A program made the translations under genes and the position numbers. A DNA stretch of 64,000 nt from an uncultured Paracoccaceae bacterium (GTDB lineage: Bacteria; Pseudomonadota; Alphaproteobacteria; Rhodobacterales; Rhodobacteraceae). Below the pieces are notes generated by a model. It was not told the DNA's origin, did no database searches, and saw only the letters and a program-made list of their open reading frames with translations. The stretch's first letter is position 1, and every line of letters starts with the position of its first letter. Shown in pieces: positions 1 through 8,527 of this stretch. Location of the stretch: assembly GCA_947494445.1 (NCBI GenBank), contig CANLVD010000001.1, positions 496,001 to 560,000 on the forward strand, in the 5' to 3' direction.

Positions 1-183
1 GTCACGGCATCGGCAGTGAACATGCGATCCGGGCCATCGACCAATTTTGAGAAGGTTGGCCGCGCCGTGAACGGTCAGGGTCTTGAACTGACCGGCAGCC
101 GTGACGGCATGTGGGTTGAGGTCCGTCTGGACGAGGGTCTGCGCAACGCATGGATCCACGGCAAGTTCCTGCAAATGCCCTGA
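1..183 (+). CDS. C-terminal end of a bacterial SH3-domain protein (partial)
   Basis: The first 60 codons of the window are open in frame 1 and end at TGA 181-183. The start lies outside the window. The peptide contains NMRSGPS followed by an ELTGSRDGMW-type strand and AWIHGKFL at the end, which is the layout of a bacterial SH3 (SH3_4/SH3b) domain: a RSGPS turn, a central strand ending in W, and a closing aWihgxfl strand. In roseobacters such short SH3 proteins are usually exported and thought to bind the cell wall. That role is family knowledge; no signal peptide can be seen here because the N-terminus is missing. It converges on the YgjP-like gene, with 16 bases between them. Confidence 0.75.
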   Translation, partial: VTASAVNMRSGPSTNFEKVGRAVNGQGLELTGSRDGMWVEVRLDEGLRNAWIHGKFLQMP

Positions 184-199
184 CGAGCCTGATGCGGGG

Positions 200-886
200 C
201 TAGAACCGGTACCGGTGCAGCTCCGCTCCATGTTCACGTAGCCATTTGCGTTCGATCTTGTAGCCGGGAAAGAGGTTTTCAACCAAAGCCCAGAAATCAG
301 CCGAGTGGTTCATCTCCCTGAGGTGGGCCACTTCATGTGCCGCGACGTATTCCAGAACGTCGGGGGGCGCCATGATCAACCGCCAAGAATACATCAACCG
401 CCCATCCGTCGTGCAGGATCCCCACCGGGATCGTGTGTCGCGCAGAGTGATGGCACTGAACTGCTCACCAAGAGTAGTCGCATACCGATCTGAGGCGTCA
501 GCCAGCCTTTCCCGCGCCAGCGCCTTTAACCAGGCGGCGGTCTTTCTTGCCACCTGCTCCGGTTTTCCCGGGACAAACAGATGTGATCCGTCCTGTAGAA
601 TGCGCTTGCCCGAGCCTGCACTCAGGCGAACTGGTTGCCCGGCCAGTGGCATCTTCACACCCAGCTCGACCTGAACGCCTTCCGCCTGACGTGCGACCAC
701 TTCCTCGATCCAGACGGATTTCTCGGACAGGAATTGTCTCGCAAGCCTGAGAGAGGCGCGTTTGGGCAGGGTCAGCGTGACCGCCCCATCGATCTGCGAG
801 ACCCGAAGCGTCAGTCGCTTGGCGCGTGCATTGCGCCTGAGGTGAACAGCAATCCCGGGATTGCCATCGAGCGTGATGACGTCCAC
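200..886 (-). CDS. YgjP-like M48-type zinc metallopeptidase
   Basis: 228 residues. It carries RWGSC (154-158) and the zinc-protease helix HEVAH at 184-188, followed by a third histidine at 194 in NHSADFW. This HExxH...NH..xFW pattern is that of the YgjP/SprT-like family (PF01863). The two histidines of HExxH plus the downstream histidine should bind zinc, and E185 should be the catalytic base. The start is GTG at 886, placed directly after the TAA stop of phaZ (887-889), so the two genes are very likely co-transcribed and translationally coupled. The physiological substrate of this family is not known. No signal peptide is seen, so it is probably cytoplasmic. Confidence 0.85.
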   Translation of the reverse strand: MDVITLDGNPGIAVHLRRNARAKRLTLRVSQIDGAVTLTLPKRASLRLARQFLSEKSVWIEEVVARQAEGVQVELGVKMPLAGQPVRLSAGSGKRILQDGSHLFVPGKPEQVARKTAAWLKALARERLADASDRYATTLGEQFSAITLRDTRSRWGSCTTDGRLMYSWRLIMAPPDVLEYVAAHEVAHLREMNHSADFWALVENLFPGYKIERKWLREHGAELHRYRF

Positions 887-2143
887 TTAGCCCGACGACT
901 TGGCGCGGTGCTTGGCGATGAAGCTGGCCACACGCGGCTGGATATGCTCGCGCCAGCGCGAACCGTTGAAGACACCATAATGACCAACGCCAAGCTGTAC
1001 GTAGTGCTCCTTGCGGGACTTGGGCAGCTTCGGCGTCAGGCGATGGGCCGCTTCCGTCTGGCCGAGCCCGGTGATGTCGTCCTTCTCACCCTCGATGGTC
1101 AGAAGTGCGATATCCGTAATGCTGGCCGGGTTGATCACCTTGCCGCGATACTCATACTCCCCGATCGCCAGAAGACGGCGCTGGAAGACCCGGTCTATGG
1201 TCTGCAGGTAGAACTCCGCCGTCAGATCCATCACGGCCATGTATTCATCATAGAACTTGCGGTGTGCGGCACTGCTGTCCCCGTCACCGACGATCAGGTG
1301 CTGGAACTGATCCATATGAGCGTCCATATGGCGGTTGATGTTCATCGACATAAAGCCAGACAGTTGCAGGAAGCCGGGGTAGACCTGCCGCAGGAAACCC
1401 TTGTTGGGCCATGGAACGCGGACGATCACATTGTTCTGGAACCAGCTCAGGGGGCGTTCGGTGGCCAATGTGTTGGGTTTCATCGGATTGGATGACGTGT
1501 CGATGGGTGACCCCATCAGCGTCACAGACGACGGGCGCGCAGGATCCTTGTCCGCTGCCATCAGGGTCGCTGCCACCATCATCGGGATGCCGGGCTGGCA
1601 TACGGCCATCACAGCCGGACGCTCGCCATGGCGCTCAAACAGGAAGCGGCACTGATCGATCAGGTAATCGGTGTAGTCATCCAGATCAAACTCACCTTCT
1701 GTCAGCGGCACGTCGCGGGCGTCGGTCCAGTCTGTGATATAGACATCATGGTCCGGCAGCATCTGCTTGACGGTTCCACGCAGAAGCGTTGCGTAATGGC
1801 CGGACATCGGCGCGATGATCAGAACCGGAGTGTCCTTGCGCCCTTTGGCAGCCTTGCCCGTCCGTTTGAAATGCAACAAGTCGCAGAATGGCAGGCTGTG
1901 AACGATCTCTTCTTCGATCTGGGCCAGATCATCGCCGATCTGCACGGCGTCGATCTCGAATTCGGGCTTGCCGTAGCGCCGCGTGGCGTTGATGAACATC
2001 TCGCAGGCCGCTGCAGTGTAGCGTGCTCCGTAACTGGGAGCAAACGGGTTGAGCGGATTGGTCAAAGCCTCCTGACTCAGCCGGGCAGCAGTGCGCATCG
2101 GGCTGATGGCGGCATGGGTCAACTCGTAAGCGTGATACAACAT
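887..2143 (-). CDS. phaZ: Intracellular polyhydroxyalkanoate depolymerase
   Basis: 418 residues, the usual length for intracellular PhaZ (TIGR01849). The family breaks down stored polyhydroxybutyrate granules to 3-hydroxybutyrate. The nucleophile is expected to be Cys182 in AVCQPGIP, the cysteine variant of a lipase box seen in Ralstonia PhaZ1. The aspartate in TIEGEKDDITG and the histidine in VGVGHYG-like context (LGVGHYGVF) complete an alpha/beta-hydrolase triad. The N-terminus MLYHAYELTHAAISPMR is characteristic. No signal peptide, in keeping with a cytoplasmic, granule-associated enzyme. It is the first gene of a two-gene run with the downstream protease. Synthesis genes (phaC, phaP) are not in the window. 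Confidence 0.93.
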   Translation of the reverse strand: MLYHAYELTHAAISPMRTAARLSQEALTNPLNPFAPSYGARYTAAACEMFINATRRYGKPEFEIDAVQIGDDLAQIEEEIVHSLPFCDLLHFKRTGKAAKGRKDTPVLIIAPMSGHYATLLRGTVKQMLPDHDVYITDWTDARDVPLTEGEFDLDDYTDYLIDQCRFLFERHGERPAVMAVCQPGIPMMVAATLMAADKDPARPSSVTLMGSPIDTSSNPMKPNTLATERPLSWFQNNVIVRVPWPNKGFLRQVYPGFLQLSGFMSMNINRHMDAHMDQFQHLIVGDGDSSAAHRKFYDEYMAVMDLTAEFYLQTIDRVFQRRLLAIGEYEYRGKVINPASITDIALLTIEGEKDDITGLGQTEAAHRLTPKLPKSRKEHYVQLGVGHYGVFNGSRWREHIQPRVASFIAKHRAKSSG

Positions 2144-2322
2144 TCAGTAATCCTCATTCTCGCCAGCACCGGGTGCTGCAACATAGGTCCGTGTCGCGCG
2201 GGCATCAAGCAAGATTGTTGCGCCGCATCAGAACTGTGCCATCTGACCATCAAAGTCTTTGACAATGGTTGCGAAACTGTGGCACGTGCACCAAATTCTC
2301 TGAACACGTGCAGGAGACGGAC

Positions 2323-2649
2323 ATGCCCAAGGCAGAATGGGGCGTAAAACGTGTTTGCCCCAAGACAGGTAAACGCTTCTACGACCTGAACAACGACCCG
2401 ATCATCAGCCCCTACACGGGCGAGGTGGTGGAGCTTGAAACACCCGGTGGCAAGGCGCCTCGTGCGCGGGCTGCGGAAAAGGAAAAGCCGGCTGTCACCG
2501 AGACAGCGGAAGAAGAAGTTGTGCTCGATGATGAGGACGACATGGACGATGCGGATGTCGATGTTGATGACGAGCTTCTGGAAGATGACGACGAAGATAC
2601 CGTCGCTCTGGACGAGATCGCGGATGTCGCTTCCGAGGATGATGATTGA
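2323..2649 (+). CDS. FYDLN-acid (TIGR02300) family protein
   Basis: 108 residues. The N-terminal 40 residues contain GVKRVCPKTGKRFYDLN and PIISPYTGE, the hallmark of the alphaproteobacterial FYDLN_acid family. It has a small Cys-containing, zinc-ribbon-like head and then a long Asp/Glu-rich tail (about 65-108). Function is unknown; the protein is highly conserved in alphaproteobacteria. The ATG at 2323 is chosen over an in-frame start at 2269 because AGGAGA lies 6-11 bases upstream and homologs begin MPKAEWG. It is divergent from phaZ, with about 180 bases between, and is followed by the tRNA-Ala gene on the same strand. Confidence 0.88.
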   Translation: MPKAEWGVKRVCPKTGKRFYDLNNDPIISPYTGEVVELETPGGKAPRARAAEKEKPAVTETAEEEVVLDDEDDMDDADVDVDDELLEDDDEDTVALDEIADVASEDDD

Positions 2650-2719
2650 TCGGCAAGCCCGATTTTTCACTTGATCTGGCTGCGTCCCGGCAATAGAGAG
2701 CACGGGTCGCAGGACAATC

Positions 2720-2795
<76 letters not shown>

Positions 2796-2842
2796 TTTCC
2801 CTTTATGACGATCTGAACAGAGGGTGACCGGCGTTGAACCGG

Positions 2843-4018
2843 TCAGATACCGGCTGGTCCGAAGGGTTCTGGCACATCTTGAGGGAAGATCAGGTTTTCC
2901 CGGTTCAGATCCAGAATATCGGTTCGACCGACCAGACCCAGCGTGGTATCCAGTTCCTTGCGGATCACCTCGATGGCAGCATCGACCCCTTCCTGACCCA
3001 TCGCACCCAACCCGTAGGCCATGGCACGCCCCACCATGGTGCCTTTCGCACCCAGTGCCAGCGCTTTCAGGATGTCCTGACCAGAGCGGATTCCGCTGTC
3101 CAGCCAGACTTCGGTTTTGTCACCAACAGCTTTGACGATGGACGGCAGCATGACAATTGACGACAGAGCGCCATCCAGTTGCCGCCCTCCGTGGTTCGAG
3201 ACGATGATCGCGTCCGCTCCATGCTGAACCGCCTTCTCGGCGTCCTCAGCGTCCAGAATGCCCTTGATGATGAACTTGCCACCCCAGCGTTCACGGATCC
3301 AGCCGATGTCGTCCCAAGTGAGGGACTGGTCGAACTGGGCAGCGGTCCAGTCATGCAGGGTGCCCATATCCGTCACGCCCTTGGCATGTCCCACAATGTT
3401 GCGGAAGGTCCGTCTGTGGGTGCCTGCCATGCCAGTCCACCAGCGCCATTTCGTACCGATGTTCACGATATTCTTCACGGTCAGCTTAGGTGGCGCGCCA
3501 AGGCCATTCTTGATGTCCTTGTGGCGCTGGCCAATCATTTGTAGATCAAGCGTCAACACCAGTGCCGAGCAACCGGCGGCTTTGGCCCGGTCGATCAGAT
3601 TGGCTGCAAACTCGCGGTCGCGCATCACGTAAAGCTGGAACCAGAAAGGGGCCTTGGTGTTCAGCGCCACATCCTCGATCGAGCAAATCGACATGGTAGA
3701 CAGGCAAAATGGGATGCCGGCCTTCTCGGCTGCTTTGGCTGCGAGGATCTCACCGTCAGCATGCTGCATTCCCAGAAGGCCAACAGGTGCCAGAGCCATC
3801 GGCATGGAGGCATCCTGCCCGACCATCGTCGTGCTCAGGTTGCGGCCTTCCATATTGACCGCCACCCGCTGGCGCAGCCTGATCTTCTCGAAATCAGAGG
3901 TGTTGGCACGGTAGGTCTGTTCGGTCCAGGAACCACTGTCTGCATAATCGTAGAACACGCGCGGCACGCGTTTTTCGGCCAGAACCCGAAGATCTTCGAT
4001 ATTGGTAATGACAGGCAT
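2843..4018 (-). CDS. lldD: FMN-dependent alpha-hydroxy-acid (L-lactate) dehydrogenase
   Basis: 391 residues from ATG 4018, preceded by an AGGAGC ribosome site. A start at 4084 would add a 22-residue leader unlike the family and would run through the palindrome at 4037-4061. Family hallmarks are all present: the FYDYADSG N-terminus, APVGLLGMQHADGE, WFQLYVMRD, Lys252 in IKGIL, the catalytic base His276 and substrate Arg279 in SNHGGRQLDG, and the FMN phosphate loop DSGIRSGQDILKALALGA. It oxidises L-lactate or a similar 2-hydroxy acid to the 2-oxo acid and passes electrons to the quinone pool. The exact substrate cannot be told from glycolate or mandelate enzymes by eye, but overall match to LldD is good. 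The palindrome just upstream suggests GntR-type control. Confidence 0.88.
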   Translation of the reverse strand: MPVITNIEDLRVLAEKRVPRVFYDYADSGSWTEQTYRANTSDFEKIRLRQRVAVNMEGRNLSTTMVGQDASMPMALAPVGLLGMQHADGEILAAKAAEKAGIPFCLSTMSICSIEDVALNTKAPFWFQLYVMRDREFAANLIDRAKAAGCSALVLTLDLQMIGQRHKDIKNGLGAPPKLTVKNIVNIGTKWRWWTGMAGTHRRTFRNIVGHAKGVTDMGTLHDWTAAQFDQSLTWDDIGWIRERWGGKFIIKGILDAEDAEKAVQHGADAIIVSNHGGRQLDGALSSIVMLPSIVKAVGDKTEVWLDSGIRSGQDILKALALGAKGTMVGRAMAYGLGAMGQEGVDAAIEVIRKELDTTLGLVGRTDILDLNRENLIFPQDVPEPFGPAGI

Positions 4019-4036
4019 GATTGCTCCTGAATGCAT

Positions 4037-4061
4037 AATTGGTAATTTTAATTTACCAATT
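4037..4061. promoter_or_regulatory. Palindromic operator candidate upstream of lldD
   Basis: Perfect inverted repeat AATTGGTAA (4037-4045) and TTACCAATT (4053-4061) around a 7-base AT spacer, ending 19 bases before the lldD start codon. The half site TTGGT/ACCAA is the half site of FCD-type GntR regulators such as LldR and PdhR, which are known to control lactate genes. The spacing here is wider than in the classical AATTGGTnnnACCAATT sites, so the bound protein may differ. No regulator gene lies beside lldD. Confidence 0.6.
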
Positions 4062-4084
4062 CCAGAATGAAGGGCGAGTGTCAA

Positions 4085-4603
4085 CTAAGGTCTGTCGAAA
4101 GCCTCGATTCCCGTTTGCGAACAGCCTTCGGATTGCCAGCAGTTTTGCAAGGTGGAAATCAGCGCGGGTGTTGGATTTTCGAAGACCCGTTCGCTGGGAC
4201 AGGGCCCAAGGTCCAGATGCAGTGACTGATCCTTGTCCCTGGCCAGATACATCAGGGCATCGTCAAACTTTTCGGGAAATCCGCCACACCAGACGGCAAG
4301 GCAGGTCACGCTGACCTCGACCTTCGCAGACATATCGCGGCCCCGACCGTTGGGGCCGAGCATGTGACCTTCAAATTCATATGTGGCCGTCACCGGTTCA
4401 AACGGCTTGGCCTGATCTTCCACCCTGACCTGAGGGTTGTCAGGCAACGGTCCGACAGGCCGAAGAGAGCCGCGCACCATCACATAGGTCTCTTCTGCCT
4501 CAAAGGCCGTATTGAACCCTCTCAGTGGGTTGGGCCGCATGCAGCTAAGCGCATCAGCGGCAACCGGAACCATCATTAGTGCAGTCGTGAGCCAGCGCAG
4601 CAT
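4085..4603 (-). CDS. Hypothetical secreted cysteine-containing protein
   Basis: 172 residues with a signal peptide (about 1-19: basic MLRW, hydrophobic TTALMMVPVAADA, cleavage near ALS-C). The mature part has seven cysteines, including paired ones near SVTCLAVWCGG and in LQNCWQSEGC close to the C-terminus, which suggests disulfides in the periplasm. I do not recognise the family. It lies upstream of lldD on the same strand, and the TAG stop (4085-4087) is only 23 bases from the lldD operator candidate, so the two are probably separately controlled. The 258 bases between this gene and rplY hold no visible gene. Confidence 0.6.
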   Translation of the reverse strand: MLRWLTTALMMVPVAADALSCMRPNPLRGFNTAFEAEETYVMVRGSLRPVGPLPDNPQVRVEDQAKPFEPVTATYEFEGHMLGPNGRGRDMSAKVEVSVTCLAVWCGGFPEKFDDALMYLARDKDQSLHLDLGPCPSERVFENPTPALISTLQNCWQSEGCSQTGIEAFDRP

Positions 4604-4861
4604 GTCAAAGTCCTTCTGTCGTCTCCCACATCATTGCTTATGGCCTGCCCGCTGGTGAGGAGCAATTGAACTGTTGGAAACAGCCTGAAACCTCTGGTGT
4701 TCTGCGCGGCTTCGTGCCAATCGACGGCTCAGGGCGCAAAGACCCGCGCCTTTGACCGATTTGGGCTTTCAAAACAGGCGGGAATCGTCTAACGACCCCC
4801 CTCATGCGGCACTTACACCCTTGGAGGAATGCCGCGATTTTAACATTTGAGGAGTAAGACC

Positions 4862-5518
4862 ATGGCAGAGAGCCCAACGCTCAACGCCACGGCACGCGCG
4901 GGAACAGGCAAGGGGGCCGCCCGCTCAGCACGCCGTGAAGGATTGGTACCGGGAGTCGTCTACGGAGGCGGCAGCGACCCAATCGCAATCAACGTAAAAT
5001 TCAACGAGCTGTTGAAGATGCTCAAGGCAGGCAAGTTCCTGTCCACGCTTCTCAACCTCAAGATCGATGGCAAAGACAATCGCGTGATCTGTCGTGGCGT
5101 TCAGCGCGACGTGGTCAAGGATCTGCCGACCCATGTCGATTTTCTGCGCCTGAGCGCGAAATCGCGGATCAACCTGTTCATTCCTGTCGAGTTCATCAAC
5201 GAAGACAAGTGTGAGCCGCTCAAGCGTGGTGGATCCCTGTCGGTTCTGCGTCCGGAAGTTGAACTGAAAGTGACAGCAGCCGACATTCCCGATCACATCA
5301 CAGTGGATCTGGAAGGTCTGGAGATGGGCGACACCATCACCATTTCGGCCGTTGATCTTCCCAAGGGCACACGCCCGATGATCACTGACCGCGACTTCGT
5401 GATCGCATCGATCACAGCACCGAAAACCATCGGCGCTGATGACGATGATGAGGATGCCGGTGAGGACGATGCCGACACCGAGGGCGAAGAGGCAGCGGCA
5501 GAAGAGACCGCAGAATAA
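4862..5518 (+). CDS. rplY: 50S ribosomal protein L25 / general stress protein Ctc
   Basis: 218 residues, the long (CTC) form: an N-terminal 5S-rRNA-binding L25 domain (about 1-100, with [21 protein letters not shown] and VPGVVYGGG) followed by a C-terminal beta domain (about 100-190) and an acidic tail rich in Asp/Glu (about 193-218). It binds 5S rRNA in the large subunit. ATG 4862 follows GGAGTAAG at a good distance; the in-frame start at 4847 has none. A clear terminator follows. In relatives the next gene is normally pth, which here lies 20 kb away. Confidence 0.95.
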   Translation: MAESPTLNATARAGTGKGAARSARREGLVPGVVYGGGSDPIAINVKFNELLKMLKAGKFLSTLLNLKIDGKDNRVICRGVQRDVVKDLPTHVDFLRLSAKSRINLFIPVEFINEDKCEPLKRGGSLSVLRPEVELKVTAADIPDHITVDLEGLEMGDTITISAVDLPKGTRPMITDRDFVIASITAPKTIGADDDDEDAGEDDADTEGEEAAAEETAE

Positions 5519-5546
5519 CACCCTTCAGGCTTATGCCAGTGAGATT

Positions 5547-5578
5547 AAAAGCGCGTCGGTAATCCGGCGCGTTTTTTT
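5547..5578 (+). terminator. Rho-independent terminator of rplY
   Basis: Stem CGCGTCGG (5552-5559), loop TAAT, stem CCGGCGCG (5564-5571), followed directly by seven T (5572-5578). One pair is a G-U wobble. It begins 33 bases after the rplY stop and marks the left edge of the accessory block. The remaining 135 bases before the next gene show nothing recognisable. Confidence 0.85.
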
Positions 5579-5713
5579 GTGGGTGGATGGTTCGTTTCCG
5601 CGACCACCATCGAAGCTTTAGAAGATACAAAGAAGCTGTGCGAGCAGCGCCTGCGTTACTGAATGGCTAACCAACAGATCTCAATCGTACAGTGTTACAC
5701 CTAAGTATCGGAC

Positions 5714-7207
5714 TCAGACGTCAGCCGTTTGGATCCAGATCGTTTTGGTCTGTAAATATTGCTCCAGTGCCTCTGTGCCGTTGTCCCGGGCAAGGGAGCC
5801 CGATTGCTTGTAGCCGCCAAACGGTGTTTTGATATCGCCTTCGGAGAACCCGTTGACGGATACCGTACCGCATGGCAACGCGCGGGAGATGTGGAGCGCG
5901 CGGTCAATGTCCTGCGTGAAAACTGTGGCGTGCAATCCGTAGTCAGTGTCGCTTGCAACGGCCAATGCATCCTCAACCGTCTGCATCGGCATGATGCCCA
6001 GAACCGGACCGAAAATTTCTTCCCGGGCGATTTTCATGTCGGGTGTCACACCCTGGAAAATCGTTGGTTCAATGAAATAGCCGGGCAGGTCGCTGTCGCC
6101 ACCCATTACTTTCTGCGCGCCGTCCTCGATACCGCTCTGGATGTAGCGCATGACCATGTCTTTGTGATCCTTGGTGATCATCGACCCGATGTCGGTGGCC
6201 GGATCAAGTGGATCCCCCAGTTTGAAGGCCTTCACGCGCTCGCCGATCCGTGCGGTAAACTCCTCGACCAATGGGGCGGCGATCAACTGGCGCATATTGG
6301 CCGAGCAGTTTTGACCGCCGTTCCAGAAGGCTGACATCGCCGCATGCTCGATCAGATCATCGCTAAGCTTGGCGTCGTCCAGCACAATAAACGGGCTTTT
6401 GCCGCCCATCTCCAGTCCTACACCCTTGAGATTACTATCGCCGGAGTAGCGCATGAACATCCGACCCACCTCGGTCGAGCCGGTGAAGGACACAGTGTCG
6501 ATGTCATTGTGCAGGCCGATGGCCGCGCCTGTGGTTTCTCCAAAGCCCGGGACAATGTTGATGACGCCGTCTGGCACTCCGGCTTCCCGCATCAGTTCGG
6601 CAAGCCGGATGGTCGTCAGAGGCGTTTGTTCCGCCGGTTTGATCACGGCCGAACAGCCAACCGCCAGAGACGGCGCGATTTTCCACGCAGCCATCACCAA
6701 AGGAAAGTTCCACGGCAGAACAGCGCCCGCAACACCGGCGGGCTCGCGAGTGATCAGGGCCATGGCACCGGGTCCGGTCGGAGCGATCTTGCCGAACGTC
6801 TTGTCTGCAAGCTCGGCATACCACTGGAAGAACTTTGGAACTTCACCACCGATTTCTTCCATACAGTCATTGATGGTTTTGCCGGTATCGAGACTTTCGA
6901 GCACAGCCAGTTCATGCGTGTGGTCACGCACGAGTTGAGCAACCTTCAAGAGCACTTCCTTGCGTTCTTCGGGTTCAGCGCGGGACCATGTGCCTTCATT
7001 GAAAACCCGCCGCGCCGCCGCAACTGCGCGGTCAACATCACCCGCCTTGCAGTGAGCCACTTCCGCAAGAAGGTCACCTGTTGCAGGGTTCATCGTCTTG
7101 AATTTGTCTCCATCCAGCGCATCGCAGAACTTGCCATCAATGAATGCCTGACCTTTGGGTCTGAGGTCGCGGGCGATGGTCTGGAATTCGGCGTGGGAAA
7201 GCGTCAT
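5714..7207 (-). CDS. NAD(P)-dependent aldehyde dehydrogenase
   Basis: 497 residues, full length for the ALDH superfamily. Catalytic Cys301 lies in GGQNCSANMR, Glu266 in LEMGGKSP, and the cofactor and oxyanion asparagine 167 in PWNFP; FTGSTEVG (241-248) is the Rossmann glycine loop. General similarity is to the PuuC/betaine-aldehyde type, which oxidises amino- or hydroxy-aldehydes to acids. It is the last gene of a three-gene leftward run (MocR regulator, epoxide hydrolase, this gene), 16 bases after the hydrolase stop-side boundary, so it probably removes the aldehyde formed in the same pathway. Substrate not deducible. Confidence 0.88.
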   Translation of the reverse strand: MTLSHAEFQTIARDLRPKGQAFIDGKFCDALDGDKFKTMNPATGDLLAEVAHCKAGDVDRAVAAARRVFNEGTWSRAEPEERKEVLLKVAQLVRDHTHELAVLESLDTGKTINDCMEEIGGEVPKFFQWYAELADKTFGKIAPTGPGAMALITREPAGVAGAVLPWNFPLVMAAWKIAPSLAVGCSAVIKPAEQTPLTTIRLAELMREAGVPDGVINIVPGFGETTGAAIGLHNDIDTVSFTGSTEVGRMFMRYSGDSNLKGVGLEMGGKSPFIVLDDAKLSDDLIEHAAMSAFWNGGQNCSANMRQLIAAPLVEEFTARIGERVKAFKLGDPLDPATDIGSMITKDHKDMVMRYIQSGIEDGAQKVMGGDSDLPGYFIEPTIFQGVTPDMKIAREEIFGPVLGIMPMQTVEDALAVASDTDYGLHATVFTQDIDRALHISRALPCGTVSVNGFSEGDIKTPFGGYKQSGSLARDNGTEALEQYLQTKTIWIQTADV

Positions 7208-7223
7208 GGGTGTCTCCGTGAGG

Positions 7224-8414
7224 TCATTTGCGCAAACTGCGCGCGAATTTGCGAATGTCGTTCACCAGCATTTCGGGTTCTTCCATCGCGGCGAAGTGGC
7301 CTCCCCGGGGCATCTCGGACCACTGGGTGATGTTATAGATGCGCTCGGCATAGGAACGCGGTGGCCACCGCAGCATTTCAGCCGGGAACACGGCACAACC
7401 TGTAGGCACTTCAACCCGGCTGCCATCGGGTGACAAGATGCGCCCGCCTTCCTCGCGCCGTCCGTAGTAAATCCATGAGGCTGTGTTGAAACTGCGCGTC
7501 ACGATGTAGATCATGATGTTGGTGAGCAGATCATCCTTGCTGTGCGCTTCTTCGATGCGGCCAATCGGTACATCGGACCAGTCGTGGAATTTTTCGACCA
7601 GCCACGCGGCGATCCCCACGGGGCTGTCCATCATCGCATAGCTGAGCGTCTGGGGGCGTGTGGCCTGCTGTGTGCGATAGCCATTCTGCATGACCTGATC
7701 GGCATCAAACTGCGCGGTCCATGCAACCTCTTCAGGTGTTTTCGGGCCATCGGGATGTCGCATTGTCAGAACATTGATGTGAATGGCGCGGCAGGCAGGG
7801 GCATGATCGAATCCCAGCCATGAACAGATTGCACCGCCCCAATCCCCGCCTTGGGCGAGGTAGCTGTCAAACCCGAGCGCTTTGGTCATCAGCGTGTTCA
7901 GAACGCCCGCCATCTTGCGCGGACCATAGGGGCGCGGTGGTCGACCTGAGAAACCGAACCCGGGAAGCGACGGGGCAATGACGGTGAAGGCGTCAGATAC
8001 ATTGCCTCCGAAGCGTTCGGGGTGGGCCAGTGGTTCGATCAGGTTGACAAACTCGGCAACTGAACCCGGCCAGCCATGGCTGATCATCAGCGGCATCGGA
8101 TCGGGTCCGCTGCCAATCTCCTTGATGAAATGCACATCAATTCCGTCGACATTCGCCTGATACTGCGGAAAGGCATTCAGCCGAGCCTCCTGCGCACGCC
8201 AGTCGAACTCTTCGACCCAGTAATCACAAAGCTCTTTCATGTAATCGAGGTTGGCACCGTAGTCCCAACCGCCATCGTCAGGCATCTCGTGCCATGGAAA
8301 CTGGGCCACGCGCATTCGGATCTGGTCGAGAACCTCGTCGGGAATATGGCATTCGAACGGGGTCATGGGAGCAGCTTGTGTCATCAGATTCTGTTCAACT
8401 GTTTCAAACGCCAT
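7224..8414 (-). CDS. Epoxide hydrolase (EHN-type alpha/beta hydrolase)
   Basis: 396 residues. The N-terminal EHN domain (about 18-125, PF06441; FECHIPDEVLDQIRMRV, WDYG, EFDWRAQEARLNAFPQY) precedes an alpha/beta-hydrolase fold. The oxyanion HGWPGS is at 113-118, nucleophile Asp191 in QGGDWGG, and the C-terminal catalytic His in PRGGHFAAME. Family members are microsomal-type epoxide hydrolases that open epoxides to diols. The start is uncertain: ATG 8414 has only a weak GGAACGGG, and in-frame ATGs at 8384 and 8366 are possible. Seventeen bases separate it from the aldehyde dehydrogenase, so the two form one unit. Confidence 0.85.
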   Translation of the reverse strand: MAFETVEQNLMTQAAPMTPFECHIPDEVLDQIRMRVAQFPWHEMPDDGGWDYGANLDYMKELCDYWVEEFDWRAQEARLNAFPQYQANVDGIDVHFIKEIGSGPDPMPLMISHGWPGSVAEFVNLIEPLAHPERFGGNVSDAFTVIAPSLPGFGFSGRPPRPYGPRKMAGVLNTLMTKALGFDSYLAQGGDWGGAICSWLGFDHAPACRAIHINVLTMRHPDGPKTPEEVAWTAQFDADQVMQNGYRTQQATRPQTLSYAMMDSPVGIAAWLVEKFHDWSDVPIGRIEEAHSKDDLLTNIMIYIVTRSFNTASWIYYGRREEGGRILSPDGSRVEVPTGCAVFPAEMLRWPPRSYAERIYNITQWSEMPRGGHFAAMEEPEMLVNDIRKFARSLRK

Positions 8415-8527
8415 GGCCCGTTCCGCGCTGTTGTGGACACTTTGTTGTCCGGGTCAGTTAACTGTTTCGCTTCAGAGGCTGCGAGAGACAGGCGGTGAAA
8501 TTCGAAGGGACAGTTGGCAAGCATGTG

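Noticed and set aside
4604-4861. A small gene between the secreted hypothetical and rplY
   Set aside because: A 79-codon frame exists on the minus strand but has no ribosome site and no recognisable content.
6344-7330. 328-codon frame opposite the aldehyde dehydrogenase
   Set aside because: The dehydrogenase carries Cys301, Glu266 and the cofactor loop; the opposite frame has no features.
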